A stretch of DNA of 64,000 nucleotides, from assembly GCF_036038375.1 (NCBI RefSeq), contig NZ_CP107935.1, positions 2,542,001-2,606,000 of the forward strand. Reading direction: 5' to 3'. The position numbers and the translations under genes were made by a program. Below the pieces are notes generated by a model that was given only the letters and a program-made list of their open reading frames with translations, had not been told where the DNA came from and made no database searches. Of the stretch, positions 54,235-63,313 are shown piece after piece (within the stretch, counting starts at the first letter, position 1; each line of letters opens with the position of its first letter). This DNA is from Streptomyces sp. NBC_00414 (GTDB taxonomy: Bacteria > Actinomycetota > Actinomycetes > Streptomycetales > Streptomycetaceae).

Positions 54235-55075
54235 GCCCTAAAGGTATCCGCCGCGCGGGGTCCCACTCATCCCCCGGTGCCACGGACCGGAGCCGGTGTG
54301 GCGGGAGCGGCGCACGCGGCCCGGTGGCAGGACGGTGCTGATCCGGTTCCGTCACACGACGGAAAAGCGGCAGCAATTTCGCGGTAATCGTAAAGGTAAA
54401 TCGAACCCTTTTTCTGTCATGCCCGCGTGGCTGAATCGCCCGCCTCCCAGAAGTGGAACACGCAACAACACATGCACTGTCCACGGGTGAGTTCCCCGGT
54501 GGCACGGACGGACGAGATCATTCAGGTGACCGGCCGTTGAAGCATCGAACAGCGAGAAAGCGCCACAGTCCGAAACGCCCTTGACCCGTTCATGAGCCCG
54601 CCGAAACAATTCGGATTGCATTGTGCTGGGCACGTGGGGACGGCTCAGTAGCACCACGACACGGGGGACTCAGAAGGGCCCGGAGGAGGGCCGAAACAGC
54701 CGCGTTACCCGTGATCCGCGTGGAAACCACGCGGATCATGCCGTGCTGCACCGCACCCTTTTTCCACGCGGCCACTTCACACACTCACCGAACCGCCTCT
54801 TCTCGCATGCCCTCTCGCAACCATGTGCCCATTCAGTCCCAGGAGCACAACACCGAGCACATGACTTCCTCGCGGAACACATCTTGCGCGAGAAACAACT
54901 CTATCTGCCGGCACACCGGAGTCACACAGGAATCACCGTGGTTCACCCAGACATCTTTCGTCACCAATTCAGGTGCGCAATGAAACTGCGGGCGTGAATC
55001 CTTCGTATTCCCCTCCGAAGAGCCAAACACTCCGAACAGTCCACAAGTAGCCGTAATCGCCAGCAAGGAGATCAA
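54235..55075. other. 841-base gene-free leader before the Dap cluster
   Basis: No open frame here looks coding. The region is lower in GC than its surroundings, with poly-C, poly-T and A-rich stretches and short direct repeats. It contains a perfect 12-base-arm palindrome (54712-54738). It is a plausible control region for the operon starting at 55076, with AAGGAG just before that start. Confidence 0.65.
54712..54738. promoter_or_regulatory. Perfect palindrome in the Dap cluster leader
   Basis: TGATCCGCGTGG and CCACGCGGATCA are exact complements around AAA. It lies 338 bases before the GTG start at 55076. It could bind a dimeric repressor or form a terminator-like hairpin in a long leader RNA. 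Confidence 0.7.
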
Positions 55076-57571
55076 GTGGTGGGAAATCCCACTGAGGTCA
55101 CGACCGTCGCCCCGGCGCCGTCGCCGACCACCCGCGCCCCGGTGAACGGGATCGAACCTGTCCTCGCGGAGGTGCTCGCCGGTGTCGTACGCGCCGAGCA
55201 GGTCCCCGTCGACAGCCACTTCTTCGACGACCTCGGTGCCAACTCCCTGGTGATGGCACACTTCTGCGCCCGGGTCAGGAAGCACCCCGACCTGCCGGCC
55301 GTGTCGATGCGTGACGTGTACGGGCACCCGACGATCCGCGGCCTGGCGGCGGCGCTCGCCGAGGTCCCGGCCGAGGAGCCCGCACCGCCGGCGGAACCGG
55401 CCGCGCCGCCCGCGCGGGGCAGCAGCGCGCGGTACGCCCTGTGCGGGGCACTGCAGTTCCTGGCCTTCGCGGTGTACTGCCTGCTCTCCGGGCTCGTCAC
55501 CGCCCAGGGGTACGACTGGGTGTCCGCCGGGGACGGCATCGTGGACGTCTATCTGCGGTCGGCCGTCTTCGGAGGCGCCGTCCTCCTCGGCCTGTGCACG
55601 ATTCCGGTGGTGGCCAAGTGGGTGCTGGTCGGCCGCTGGAAGGAGACCGAGTTCCCGGTCTGGAGCCTGGCCTACCTGCGTTTTTGGACCGTCAAGGTGC
55701 TGCTGCACGCGAACCCGATGGTCCTGTTCGCCGGCAACCCGCTCTACGTGCTCTACCTGCGGGCCCTGGGCGCGCGGATCGGCAAGAACGTCACGATCCT
55801 CTCCCACGCGGTACCGGTCTGCACCGACCTGTTCACCGTCGGCGCGAACACCGTCATCCGCAAGGACTCGCACTTCCTCTGCTACCAGGCGCACGCCGGG
55901 CGCATCCGCACCGGCCGGGTCACGCTGGGCCAGGACGTGTTCGTCGGCGAGAACACCGTCCTCGACATCGGTACCGCCATGGGCGACGGGTCCCAGCTCG
56001 GCCACGCGTCGGCGCTGTACGACGGCGCGCAGGTGCCGGCCGGCCAGCACTGGCACGGCTCCCCCGCCCAGCGCACGGACGTGGACTACGTACGGGTCGC
56101 CCCGGCGGAGTGCCGCACCGCGCGCCGGGTGGGCTACGGCCTGGCCACCGTGTTCCAGACGCTCCTGGTCACCATGCCGCTCCTCGTCGGGGGCACGTAC
56201 ATGCTGCTGACGGTGGCGCCCTCGCTGGACGTGCTGCTGAACACGGAGGCGCAGCACATCACCTCGGGACGGTTCTACGCCGAGGCGTTCGCCCTGTCCG
56301 TCGGGCTCTTCGTGGGCTTCATCGCGGTCGGCTTCACCGTCGTGACCGTGATCCCGCGGCTGCTGAACCGGTTCCTGGAGCCGGACCGGGTCTACCCGCT
56401 CTACGGCTTCCACTACTCGGTGCAGCGGGCCGTCGCACGGCTGACCAACGTGAAGTTCTTCAAGTGGCTGTGCGGGGACAGCTCGTACATCGTCCACTAC
56501 CTGCGGGCCATCGGGTACGACCTGTCGCACGTCGAGCAGACCGGTTCCAACTTCGGCACGGGGGTGGCGCACGAGACGCCGTTCCTGGCCACCGTGGGCC
56601 GCGGCACGATGGTCGCCGACGGGCTGTCCATCATGAACGCCGAGTTCTCGGGCTCGTCGTTCCGGGTCTCGCGCGCGACGATCGGGCCGAACAGCTTCCT
56701 GGGCAACCACATCGCCTACCCGGTGGGTGGCCGCACGGGCGAGAACGTCCTGCTCGCGACGAAGGTCATGGTCCCGCTCGACGGCGAGGTCCGCGAAGGG
56801 GTCGGACTGCTGGGCTCGCCGCCCTTCGAGATCCCGCGGACCGTGGAGCGCGACACCCGCTTCGACCACCTGCGCGAGGGCGACGAGCTGCACCGCCGCC
56901 TCGCCGCGAAGAACGGCCACAACCTGCGCACCATGGGCCTGTTCCTGTTCCTGCGCTGGTTCGACTGGTTCGTCCTCACCGTCCTCGGCTTCGCCGCCTT
57001 CGACCTGTACGGGGAGTACGGCACCGTCGGCGGCCTGCTGATCGGGGCGTCCCTGATGGTCGGCCTCGCGTTCACCACCTGCTACTACGCGCTGGTGGAG
57101 CGGATCATTCTGCGGTTCCGTCCGCTTCAGCCGCGGCTGCACTCCATCTACGACCCGCTCTTCTGGCAGCACGAGCGGCTGTGGAAGGTCCCCGACACGC
57201 ACTTCGCGATCTTCAACGGCACTCCGTTCAAGAGCCTGCTCTGGCGGCTGCTGGGGGTCCGTGTCGGCCGTCGGGTCTTCGACGACGGGGCCTACATCAC
57301 CGAACGCACACTCACCGCCATCGGGGACGACTGCACCCTCGGCGCGCACAGCAAGATCCAGTCGCACTCGCAGGAGGACGGCACCTTCAAGTCCGACCAC
57401 ATCGAGATCGGGGACGGCGTCACGCTCGGCGTCGGCGCTCTCGTCCACTACGGCGCGTCTGTGGGGGACGCCGCCGTACTCGCCGCCGACTCCTTCCTGA
57501 TGAAGGGCGAGGAGGTACCGCCGGGGGCGCACTGGGGCGGGAACCCGGCGGCAGCGCAGCGGCGCGCCTGA
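55076..57571 (+). CDS. Pls-like peptide synthetase subunit: carrier domain, six helices, three LbH-type domains
   Basis: An 831-residue membrane protein. A carrier (PCP) domain covers about 25-95, with FDDLGANSLVMAHF (phosphopantetheine Ser57). It is followed by three modules, each a pair of membrane helices with a soluble domain of acetyltransferase-like hexapeptide repeats (helices about 118-185, 360-435, 620-675; soluble parts about 215-345, 440-600, 690-825). This is the layout of the C-terminal part of epsilon-poly-lysine synthetase (Pls), whose tandem soluble domains make the polymer bonds. The adenylation domain found upstream in Pls is missing and is encoded by the next gene. GTG start; AAGGAG 5 bases upstream. 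Confidence 0.88.
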   Translation: MVGNPTEVTTVAPAPSPTTRAPVNGIEPVLAEVLAGVVRAEQVPVDSHFFDDLGANSLVMAHFCARVRKHPDLPAVSMRDVYGHPTIRGLAAALAEVPAEEPAPPAEPAAPPARGSSARYALCGALQFLAFAVYCLLSGLVTAQGYDWVSAGDGIVDVYLRSAVFGGAVLLGLCTIPVVAKWVLVGRWKETEFPVWSLAYLRFWTVKVLLHANPMVLFAGNPLYVLYLRALGARIGKNVTILSHAVPVCTDLFTVGANTVIRKDSHFLCYQAHAGRIRTGRVTLGQDVFVGENTVLDIGTAMGDGSQLGHASALYDGAQVPAGQHWHGSPAQRTDVDYVRVAPAECRTARRVGYGLATVFQTLLVTMPLLVGGTYMLLTVAPSLDVLLNTEAQHITSGRFYAEAFALSVGLFVGFIAVGFTVVTVIPRLLNRFLEPDRVYPLYGFHYSVQRAVARLTNVKFFKWLCGDSSYIVHYLRAIGYDLSHVEQTGSNFGTGVAHETPFLATVGRGTMVADGLSIMNAEFSGSSFRVSRATIGPNSFLGNHIAYPVGGRTGENVLLATKVMVPLDGEVREGVGLLGSPPFEIPRTVERDTRFDHLREGDELHRRLAAKNGHNLRTMGLFLFLRWFDWFVLTVLGFAAFDLYGEYGTVGGLLIGASLMVGLAFTTCYYALVERIILRFRPLQPRLHSIYDPLFWQHERLWKVPDTHFAIFNGTPFKSLLWRLLGVRVGRRVFDDGAYITERTLTAIGDDCTLGAHSKIQSHSQEDGTFKSDHIEIGDGVTLGVGALVHYGASVGDAAVLAADSFLMKGEEVPPGAHWGGNPAAAQRRA

Positions 57572-57620
57572 CGGCGCCGCACGCACCACAGCACTTACGG
57601 AACACAGGGGGGAACAGACC

Positions 57621-60002
57621 ATGGACACGATCCCGAGGTGGACGCTCGACCCGGTCCCGGGCACGGCGGTGTACGAAGTCCCGCTGCCCGAGGGCACGGT
57701 GGTGGAGCCGTCCGCGCTCCTGGCCGCGCACGCCAAGGTTCTCGCGGCGCTGTCCGGTGAGCGCGAGGTCGTCACCGGCCACGTCGCGGCGAAGGGCGCG
57801 GCACCGCGGCCGCGCCGGCTGACCGTCGGCTCCGGCACCTGGCGCGACCTGGTGGCACAGGCCGGCCCGGCGGTCCGGGAGGCCGCCGACGAAACGGCCG
57901 GGGAGCCGCCCGTGCGGGAGGCGGGCGGCGACCCGGTCCCCTTCGCGGCCGTGCTCGACCCGCACGGCGGCGATGTCGCCGAGGCCGCCCAGGACACCGC
58001 CGGCACCGTGCTGCACGTGAGCGTGGCGGACCACACCCTGAGGCTGCGCTATCGCACCGACGTCCTGGACGCCGGGGCCGCCGCCCGCGTCGCCGGCTAC
58101 CACCTGACCGCACTGCGGCTGCTGGCCGCCGACCCGGACGCCGAGCACGACCGGCACGGCCTCCTGGGCGACGACGAACTCCGGTTCCAGCTCGACGGGC
58201 TGGCCGGGCCGCACCGCGAACTGCCGGACCGCCGCGTGCACGAGCTGTTCGAGGAGCGGGTGGCCGCGCATCCGGACGCCGTCGCCGCCGTCCAGGGGGA
58301 CGAGGAGTGGACGTACCGCGAGCTGAACGCGCGGGCCAACCGGATCGGCCGGGCGCTGCTCGCCCGCGGGCTGCGGCCCGAGGGGGTCGTCGCGGTCGTC
58401 ATGGAACGCGATCTGGACTGGATGGCCGGTGTCCTCGCCGTCCTCAAGGCGGGCGGCGTCTATCTGCCCGTCGAGCCGCACTTCCCGGCCGGCCGCATCG
58501 AGAAGACGCTCAGGCGCGCCGGCTGCGAACTGGTCCTGACCGAGCACGGCAGCACCGCCACCCTGGAGGGGGCCGACACCGGCGCCCGCACGCTGCGTGT
58601 CGAGGAGGCCTACGCGGAGGACCACTCCGACGGCGACCTCGGTGTCGCGGTCGCCGCGGACCAGCTCGCCTACGTCTACTTCACGTCCGGTTCCACCGGT
58701 GAGCCCAAGGGCGCGATGTGCGAGCACGCGGGCTTCGTCAACCACGTCCTCGCCAAGATCGACGACCTGGGGGTCGGCGAGGGGCAGGTCGTCGCGCAGA
58801 CGGCGCCCCAGTGCTTCGACATCTCACTGTGGCAGCTGGTCTCCGCGCTGCTGGTCGGCGGGCGGACCCTGCTGGTCGCCCAGGAGGTGATCCTGGACGT
58901 CCCGCGGTTCGTGGACACGATCGCGGAGGGTGGGGTCAATGTCCTCCAGGTCGTCCCGTCGTATCTCGAAGCGGTGCTGGGCGAGTTGGAACAGCGGCCG
59001 CGCGAACTGCCCGGCCTGCACTGCGTGTCGGTCACCGGGGAGGCCGTGAGGAAGGAGCTCGTACAGCGCTGGTTCGCGGCCGAGCCGGGTATCCGCCTCG
59101 CGAACGCGTACGGGCTGACCGAGACCTCCGACGACACCAACCACGAGGTCATGTCGCGGGTGCCGGACGAGGACCGGGTCCCGCTCGGCCGGCCGGTCGC
59201 CAACGTGCGCGTGTACGTCGTCGACGAACACCTGATGCCCGTGCCGCTCGGCGCGCCCGGCGAGATCGTCTTCTCCGGGGTCTGTGTCGGCCGCGGATAC
59301 GTCAACGACCCCGAGCGCACGAAGACCGCGTTCATGGACGACCCGCACCGGCCGGGCGAGCGGCTCTACCGCAGCGGGGACCACGGCCGGTGGCTGCCCG
59401 ACGGAAAGCTGGAGTTCCTGGGCCGCCGGGACAGCCAGGTGAAGATCCGCGGCTTCCGCATCGAGATCGGCGAGATCGAGAACGCCCTGCTGCGGGTGCC
59501 CGGCGTCCGGGACGGCGCCGTGGTCGTCGCGGGCGGCACCCGGCTGGTGGCGTTCTGCGCCGGACCCGAGCCCCTCGACCCGGGGCCCGTGCTGGAACGG
59601 CTGGCCCGGTCGCTTCCCGCGTACATGGTGCCGTCGGCCGTCCACCGGCGCGAGCAGCTGCCGCTGACCGCCAACGGCAAGATCGACCGCAAGACGCTGA
59701 CCGCGCTCGCCGAGGACCTCGGCTCCGCCGACAGCGGTGCGGACGACCGGGACGGCGCACACGCGCCGGGCACACCGGGCGAGCGGCGCCTGGCCGCGGC
59801 CTGGGCCGAGGTGCTGGGCATCCCGCAGGACCGGATCGGCCGCCTCGACCACTTCTTCGAGCGCGGCGGCACCTCCCTGGCGGCGGTGAAGCTGGCGGTC
59901 GCCCTGGACCGGGCGATCACCCTCAGGGACGTCACCCGCCTCCCGGTCCTCGCCGATCTGGCGGGACTGCTCGACGCCCCGGCGGCCCGGGAGGCGTCGT
60001 GA
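57621..60002 (+). CDS. NRPS subunit: condensation remnant, adenylation, carrier
   Basis: A 793-residue NRPS. Residues 1-190 resemble only the C-terminal lobe of a condensation domain (PLPEGTVVEPSALLAAHAKV, later LHVSVADHTLRLRYRTDVLD); no HHxxxDG motif is present. A full adenylation domain spans about 200-700, with A3 YFTSGSTGEPKGAM, A5 NAYGLTETSDDT, A7 YRSGDHGRWLPDG, A8 GRRDSQVKIRGFRIE and A10 LPLTANGKIDRK. Specificity-pocket residues that I can see include Asp in FDISLWQ. A carrier domain follows (FFERGGTSLAAVKL, Ser752). It probably activates Dap or another diamine amino acid for the membrane subunit. Confidence 0.93.
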   Translation: MDTIPRWTLDPVPGTAVYEVPLPEGTVVEPSALLAAHAKVLAALSGEREVVTGHVAAKGAAPRPRRLTVGSGTWRDLVAQAGPAVREAADETAGEPPVREAGGDPVPFAAVLDPHGGDVAEAAQDTAGTVLHVSVADHTLRLRYRTDVLDAGAAARVAGYHLTALRLLAADPDAEHDRHGLLGDDELRFQLDGLAGPHRELPDRRVHELFEERVAAHPDAVAAVQGDEEWTYRELNARANRIGRALLARGLRPEGVVAVVMERDLDWMAGVLAVLKAGGVYLPVEPHFPAGRIEKTLRRAGCELVLTEHGSTATLEGADTGARTLRVEEAYAEDHSDGDLGVAVAADQLAYVYFTSGSTGEPKGAMCEHAGFVNHVLAKIDDLGVGEGQVVAQTAPQCFDISLWQLVSALLVGGRTLLVAQEVILDVPRFVDTIAEGGVNVLQVVPSYLEAVLGELEQRPRELPGLHCVSVTGEAVRKELVQRWFAAEPGIRLANAYGLTETSDDTNHEVMSRVPDEDRVPLGRPVANVRVYVVDEHLMPVPLGAPGEIVFSGVCVGRGYVNDPERTKTAFMDDPHRPGERLYRSGDHGRWLPDGKLEFLGRRDSQVKIRGFRIEIGEIENALLRVPGVRDGAVVVAGGTRLVAFCAGPEPLDPGPVLERLARSLPAYMVPSAVHRREQLPLTANGKIDRKTLTALAEDLGSADSGADDRDGAHAPGTPGERRLAAAWAEVLGIPQDRIGRLDHFFERGGTSLAAVKLAVALDRAITLRDVTRLPVLADLAGLLDAPAAREAS

Positions 60003-60106
60003 ACCGCGCCGGGGGCCGGGGCCGGAACCCGGCACGACAGCCGACCGAAGACCACACGTACGTGCGCGCACAACCCGAACGGCGCGAGACCGAAAGGAAC
60101 CACACG

Positions 60107-61108
60107 ATGTCCTCGACACCGACGCTGCTGCCCGACGTCGACCTGCGCCCCGGCAGCCCTCCGATCCTGCGCACCGACGTGGCGGGGGACACGGCGGGCT
60201 GGGCGGCGGTGCACCGCGACGCGCTGCGCGCCGTGGTCGCCGAGCACGGCAGCGTCCTGGTCCGCGGCCTGGGTCTGAGCGACCCGGACACGACCGCGGA
60301 CGTCTTCGGGCGGCTGGCCGGCGGCCTGATGCCCGACCGGGAGTCCTTCGCACCCCGGCGGACCTACGCGGACGGCGTGTACTCGTCCTCCAAGTGGCCG
60401 CCCAACCAGCAGATGTGCATGCACCACGAGCTGAGTTACGCGCTGGAGTTCCCCGGTCTGATGCTGTTCGCGTGCCTCGACGCGCCGGCCGAGGGCGGAG
60501 CCACCGCGGTCGCCGACGCGCCCACCGTGCTCGACGCGCTGCCCGCCGGTCTCGCCGAACGGTTCGCCCGGGAGGGCTGGCTGCTCACGCGCACGTACAA
60601 CGACGAGATCGGGGCGACACTCACCGAGGCCTTCGGCACCGAGGACCGCGGCGCCGTCGAGCGCTACTGCCGGTCCCACGCGATCGAGTTCGCCTGGCAG
60701 GGCGACGGCTCCCTGCACACCCGCCAGCGCCGCGCCGCGGTGGTCCGGCACCCCGTCACCGGGCGGCTCTGCTGGTTCAACCAGATCGCCTTCCTCAACG
60801 AGTGGACGATGGACCCCGAGGTGCGCGAGTACCTGGTGGACGTCTACGGCCCCGACGGACTGCCCTTCAACACCCGCTACGGCAACGGCGATCCGATCGG
60901 CGAGGACGTCGTCCGGCAGATCAACGAGGTGTACGAGGCGCACACCGCCCGCGAGCCGTGGCGCTCCGGCGACCTGATGATCGTCGACAACATCCGCACC
61001 GCGCACAGCAGGGAGCCCTTCGAGGGCCCGCGCGAGGTGCTCGCCGCACTGGCCGACCCGGTCCGGCTGACCGACTCCACGCCCACCACCGAAGTGAGGA
61101 CCGCATGA
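60107..61108 (+). CDS. Fe(II)/2-oxoglutarate-dependent dioxygenase (TauD/SyrP-like)
   Basis: A 333-residue non-haem iron oxygenase. The facial triad is visible as HHELSYALEF (His106-x-Glu108) and TAHSREPFEGPR (His300); a 2-oxoglutarate Arg lies nearby (REPFEGPREVL). Such enzymes hydroxylate free or carrier-bound amino acids; SyrP acts on carrier-bound aspartate. It sits in the cluster after the NRPS and is coupled by overlap to sbnB. A hydroxylated Dap or precursor is the likely product. AAGGA precedes the ATG, with a 104-base gap after the NRPS. Confidence 0.92.
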   Translation: MSSTPTLLPDVDLRPGSPPILRTDVAGDTAGWAAVHRDALRAVVAEHGSVLVRGLGLSDPDTTADVFGRLAGGLMPDRESFAPRRTYADGVYSSSKWPPNQQMCMHHELSYALEFPGLMLFACLDAPAEGGATAVADAPTVLDALPAGLAERFAREGWLLTRTYNDEIGATLTEAFGTEDRGAVERYCRSHAIEFAWQGDGSLHTRQRRAAVVRHPVTGRLCWFNQIAFLNEWTMDPEVREYLVDVYGPDGLPFNTRYGNGDPIGEDVVRQINEVYEAHTAREPWRSGDLMIVDNIRTAHSREPFEGPREVLAALADPVRLTDSTPTTEVRTA

Positions 61109-62175
61109 CCGGCACGGACCGGGCGGCACAGACCGCCGAGGCGCCCGCGACGCTCACCGCTCCCCCGTTCTCCGTCGTCTCCGGCACCCAGGTCCAACAG
61201 GCCCTGGAGGGACGGGAGTCCCAGATCGTGGATCTCGTCGAGACGGTGTACCGGCTGCACGGGGCGGGCGACTCGGTGAACCCGCCGTCATACTTCCTGC
61301 GCTTCCCGGACCGCCCGTCGTCCCGGATCATCGCGCTGCCGGCGTCGATCGGCGGGGACGTCCGGGTGGACGGCCTGAAGTGGATCTCCAGCTTCCCCGG
61401 GAACACGGCGTCAGGACTGCCGCGCGCCTCGGCCGTGCTGATCCTCAACGACCACGACACGGGCTATCCGTTCGCCTGCCTGGAGAGCTCGATCATCAGC
61501 GCGGTCCGGACGGCGGCCTCGGCGGCCCTCGCGGCCGACCGGCTCAGCCGCGGCCGCACCCGGCCCGCGCGTGTCGGGTTCGTCGGCACGGGCCTGATCG
61601 CCCGCTACATCCACACCTATCTGGCCGCCACCGGCTGGTCGTTCGAGGAGACCGGGGTGTACGACCTCTCCGCGGACAGCGCGGCGGGTTTCAGCGGCTA
61701 TCTGGAACGGTCCGGCGCCAAGGGCCGGACCACCGTGCACGACAGCGCCGAGTCGCTGGTCCGCTCCAGCGATCTGCTGGTCTTCGCGACCGTCGCGGGC
61801 GCGCCGCACATCCACGAACCCGCCTGGTTCGACCACGCCCCGCTGGTGCTGCACGTGTCGCTGCGCGACCTCGCACCCGAGATCCTGCTCGCCTCGGCCA
61901 ACTTCGTGGACGACATCGAGCACTGCCTGAAGGCGGAGACCTCTCCGCACCTGGCCGAACGCCTGACCGGCGGCCGGGACTTCATCGACGGCACGTTGGA
62001 CGACGTGCTGTCCGGGCGGGTGACCGTACCGGCCGACCGGACGGCCGTCTTCTCGCCCTTCGGCCTCGGGGTCCTCGACCTCGCGGTCGGCAAGTTCGTC
62101 CACGACGAGGTGGCCCGGCGGGGCGAGCCGCACGTCGTGGACGGCTTCTTCCACGAACTGCGCCGGCACGGCTGA
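61105..62175 (+). CDS. sbnB: 2,3-diaminopropionate biosynthesis protein SbnB
   Basis: A 356-residue NAD-dependent dehydrogenase of the ornithine cyclodeaminase/mu-crystallin family, closely resembling SbnB. In staphyloferrin B biosynthesis SbnB oxidatively cleaves N-(1-amino-1-carboxyl-2-ethyl)-glutamate to L-2,3-diaminopropionate and 2-oxoglutarate. The nucleotide site is RVGFVGTGLIARYIHTYL at about 156-173, and DGLKWISSFPGNTASGLPRA is the substrate region. The ATG overlaps the dioxygenase stop (ATGA). Its partner sbnA follows 70 bases downstream. Confidence 0.95.
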   Translation: MTGTDRAAQTAEAPATLTAPPFSVVSGTQVQQALEGRESQIVDLVETVYRLHGAGDSVNPPSYFLRFPDRPSSRIIALPASIGGDVRVDGLKWISSFPGNTASGLPRASAVLILNDHDTGYPFACLESSIISAVRTAASAALAADRLSRGRTRPARVGFVGTGLIARYIHTYLAATGWSFEETGVYDLSADSAAGFSGYLERSGAKGRTTVHDSAESLVRSSDLLVFATVAGAPHIHEPAWFDHAPLVLHVSLRDLAPEILLASANFVDDIEHCLKAETSPHLAERLTGGRDFIDGTLDDVLSGRVTVPADRTAVFSPFGLGVLDLAVGKFVHDEVARRGEPHVVDGFFHELRRHG

Positions 62176-62245
62176 CCGGCGGGCGCCGTGCCGCACGGGA
62201 CGTGGGCACGGCGCCGCACGAAGGCCGCATGAATGAGGGGGACTC

Positions 62246-63232
62246 ATGCCTGTCATTTCCGATCCTTCGGAATTCAACGAGAACGAGCTGTACGTCGACC
62301 TGCGGGCGACGATGGGGCTGCCGCTCTTCCTGAAGTGCGAGGGGTTCAATTTCGCGGGGTCGATCAAGATGAAGGCGGCCACCGAGATGGTGGACGCCGC
62401 CGAACGCAGCGGCGCTCTGCGACCCGGCTCCGTCCTGGTCGAGTCGTCGTCCGGGAACCTGGGCGTGGCACTGAGCGTGATCGCCGCGAGCCGTGGCTAC
62501 GGGTTCCGGTGCGTGACCGACGCGCGCTGCAACCCGGCGACCCGGCGGATGATGGAAGCTCTGGGCAGCGTGGTCCACGTCATCGAAGAACCCGCTCTGC
62601 ACGGCGGTTTCCTGGGCGCCCGGATCGCGTACGTACGGGCGCTGTGCGCCTCGGACGACCGGTACGTCTGGCTCAACCAGTACGCCAACGAGGCCAACTG
62701 GCGTGCGCACTACCGCACCACGGCGCCGGCCATCGCCCGCCGCTTCCCGGACCTGGACGTGCTGTTCGTCGGGGCCGGTACGACCGGCACCCTGATGGGC
62801 TGCGCGCGCTGGTTCTGGCAGTGGCGGCGCCGGGTGCGGATCGTCGCGGTGGACACCGTCGGCTCGGTGACCTTCGGCGGGCCCGCGCGGCCCCGGATGA
62901 TTCCGGGCCTCGGCATGGGCGTACGTCCGCCCCTGCTCGACGCGTCGTACGTGGACGACGTGGTGCATGTGGAGGAGTCGGACACCGTCCGTGTCTGCCG
63001 CCGGCTGGCCGCACGGGGATTCCTGTTCGGCGGCTCCACCGGCACGGTGGTGAGCGGGGCGACCACCTGGATGGACCTGAACGGGGCGCGGGACCTCACG
63101 TCGGTGGCGATCGCCCCCGACCTCGGCGAGCGCTACCTGGACACCGTCCACAGCCCGAGCTGGTCGGTGGGCTCGCGCGAAGGGGACACCCTCGGCTCCG
63201 GCGACCTGGCCACGCTGTCCCGTCCGGCCTGA
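62246..63232 (+). CDS. sbnA: 2,3-diaminopropionate biosynthesis protein SbnA
   Basis: A 328-residue PLP enzyme of the cysteine synthase family. SbnA joins O-phospho-L-serine and glutamate to N-(1-amino-1-carboxyl-2-ethyl)-glutamate. The PLP lysine is in FAGSIKMKAATEM (Lys41), the phosphate-binding loop is ESSSGNLGVALS, and GAGTTGTLMG and FGGSTGTVVSG are further cofactor motifs. The family fold and its sbnB partner make this SbnA rather than cysteine synthase. GAGGGG lies 5 bases before the ATG. Confidence 0.95.
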   Translation: MPVISDPSEFNENELYVDLRATMGLPLFLKCEGFNFAGSIKMKAATEMVDAAERSGALRPGSVLVESSSGNLGVALSVIAASRGYGFRCVTDARCNPATRRMMEALGSVVHVIEEPALHGGFLGARIAYVRALCASDDRYVWLNQYANEANWRAHYRTTAPAIARRFPDLDVLFVGAGTTGTLMGCARWFWQWRRRVRIVAVDTVGSVTFGGPARPRMIPGLGMGVRPPLLDASYVDDVVHVEESDTVRVCRRLAARGFLFGGSTGTVVSGATTWMDLNGARDLTSVAIAPDLGERYLDTVHSPSWSVGSREGDTLGSGDLATLSRPA

Positions 63233-63313
63233 CCGGACGGAGGCGTTCCGGTGTACGGGGAGGTGCGGCGGGAGTTTGGTGACGATCGCCGCACCACGGG
63301 TAGGTTCGCACTC

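Noticed and set aside
54235..55075. Small open frames upstream of the Dap cluster
   Set aside because: Several frames of 60-120 residues exist on both strands, but none has a good start site, typical codon pattern or recognisable domain.
54833..58036. Very long reverse open frame across the synthetase genes
   Set aside because: It is composition-driven and antisense to the clear PCP, LbH and NRPS motifs; no family resemblance.
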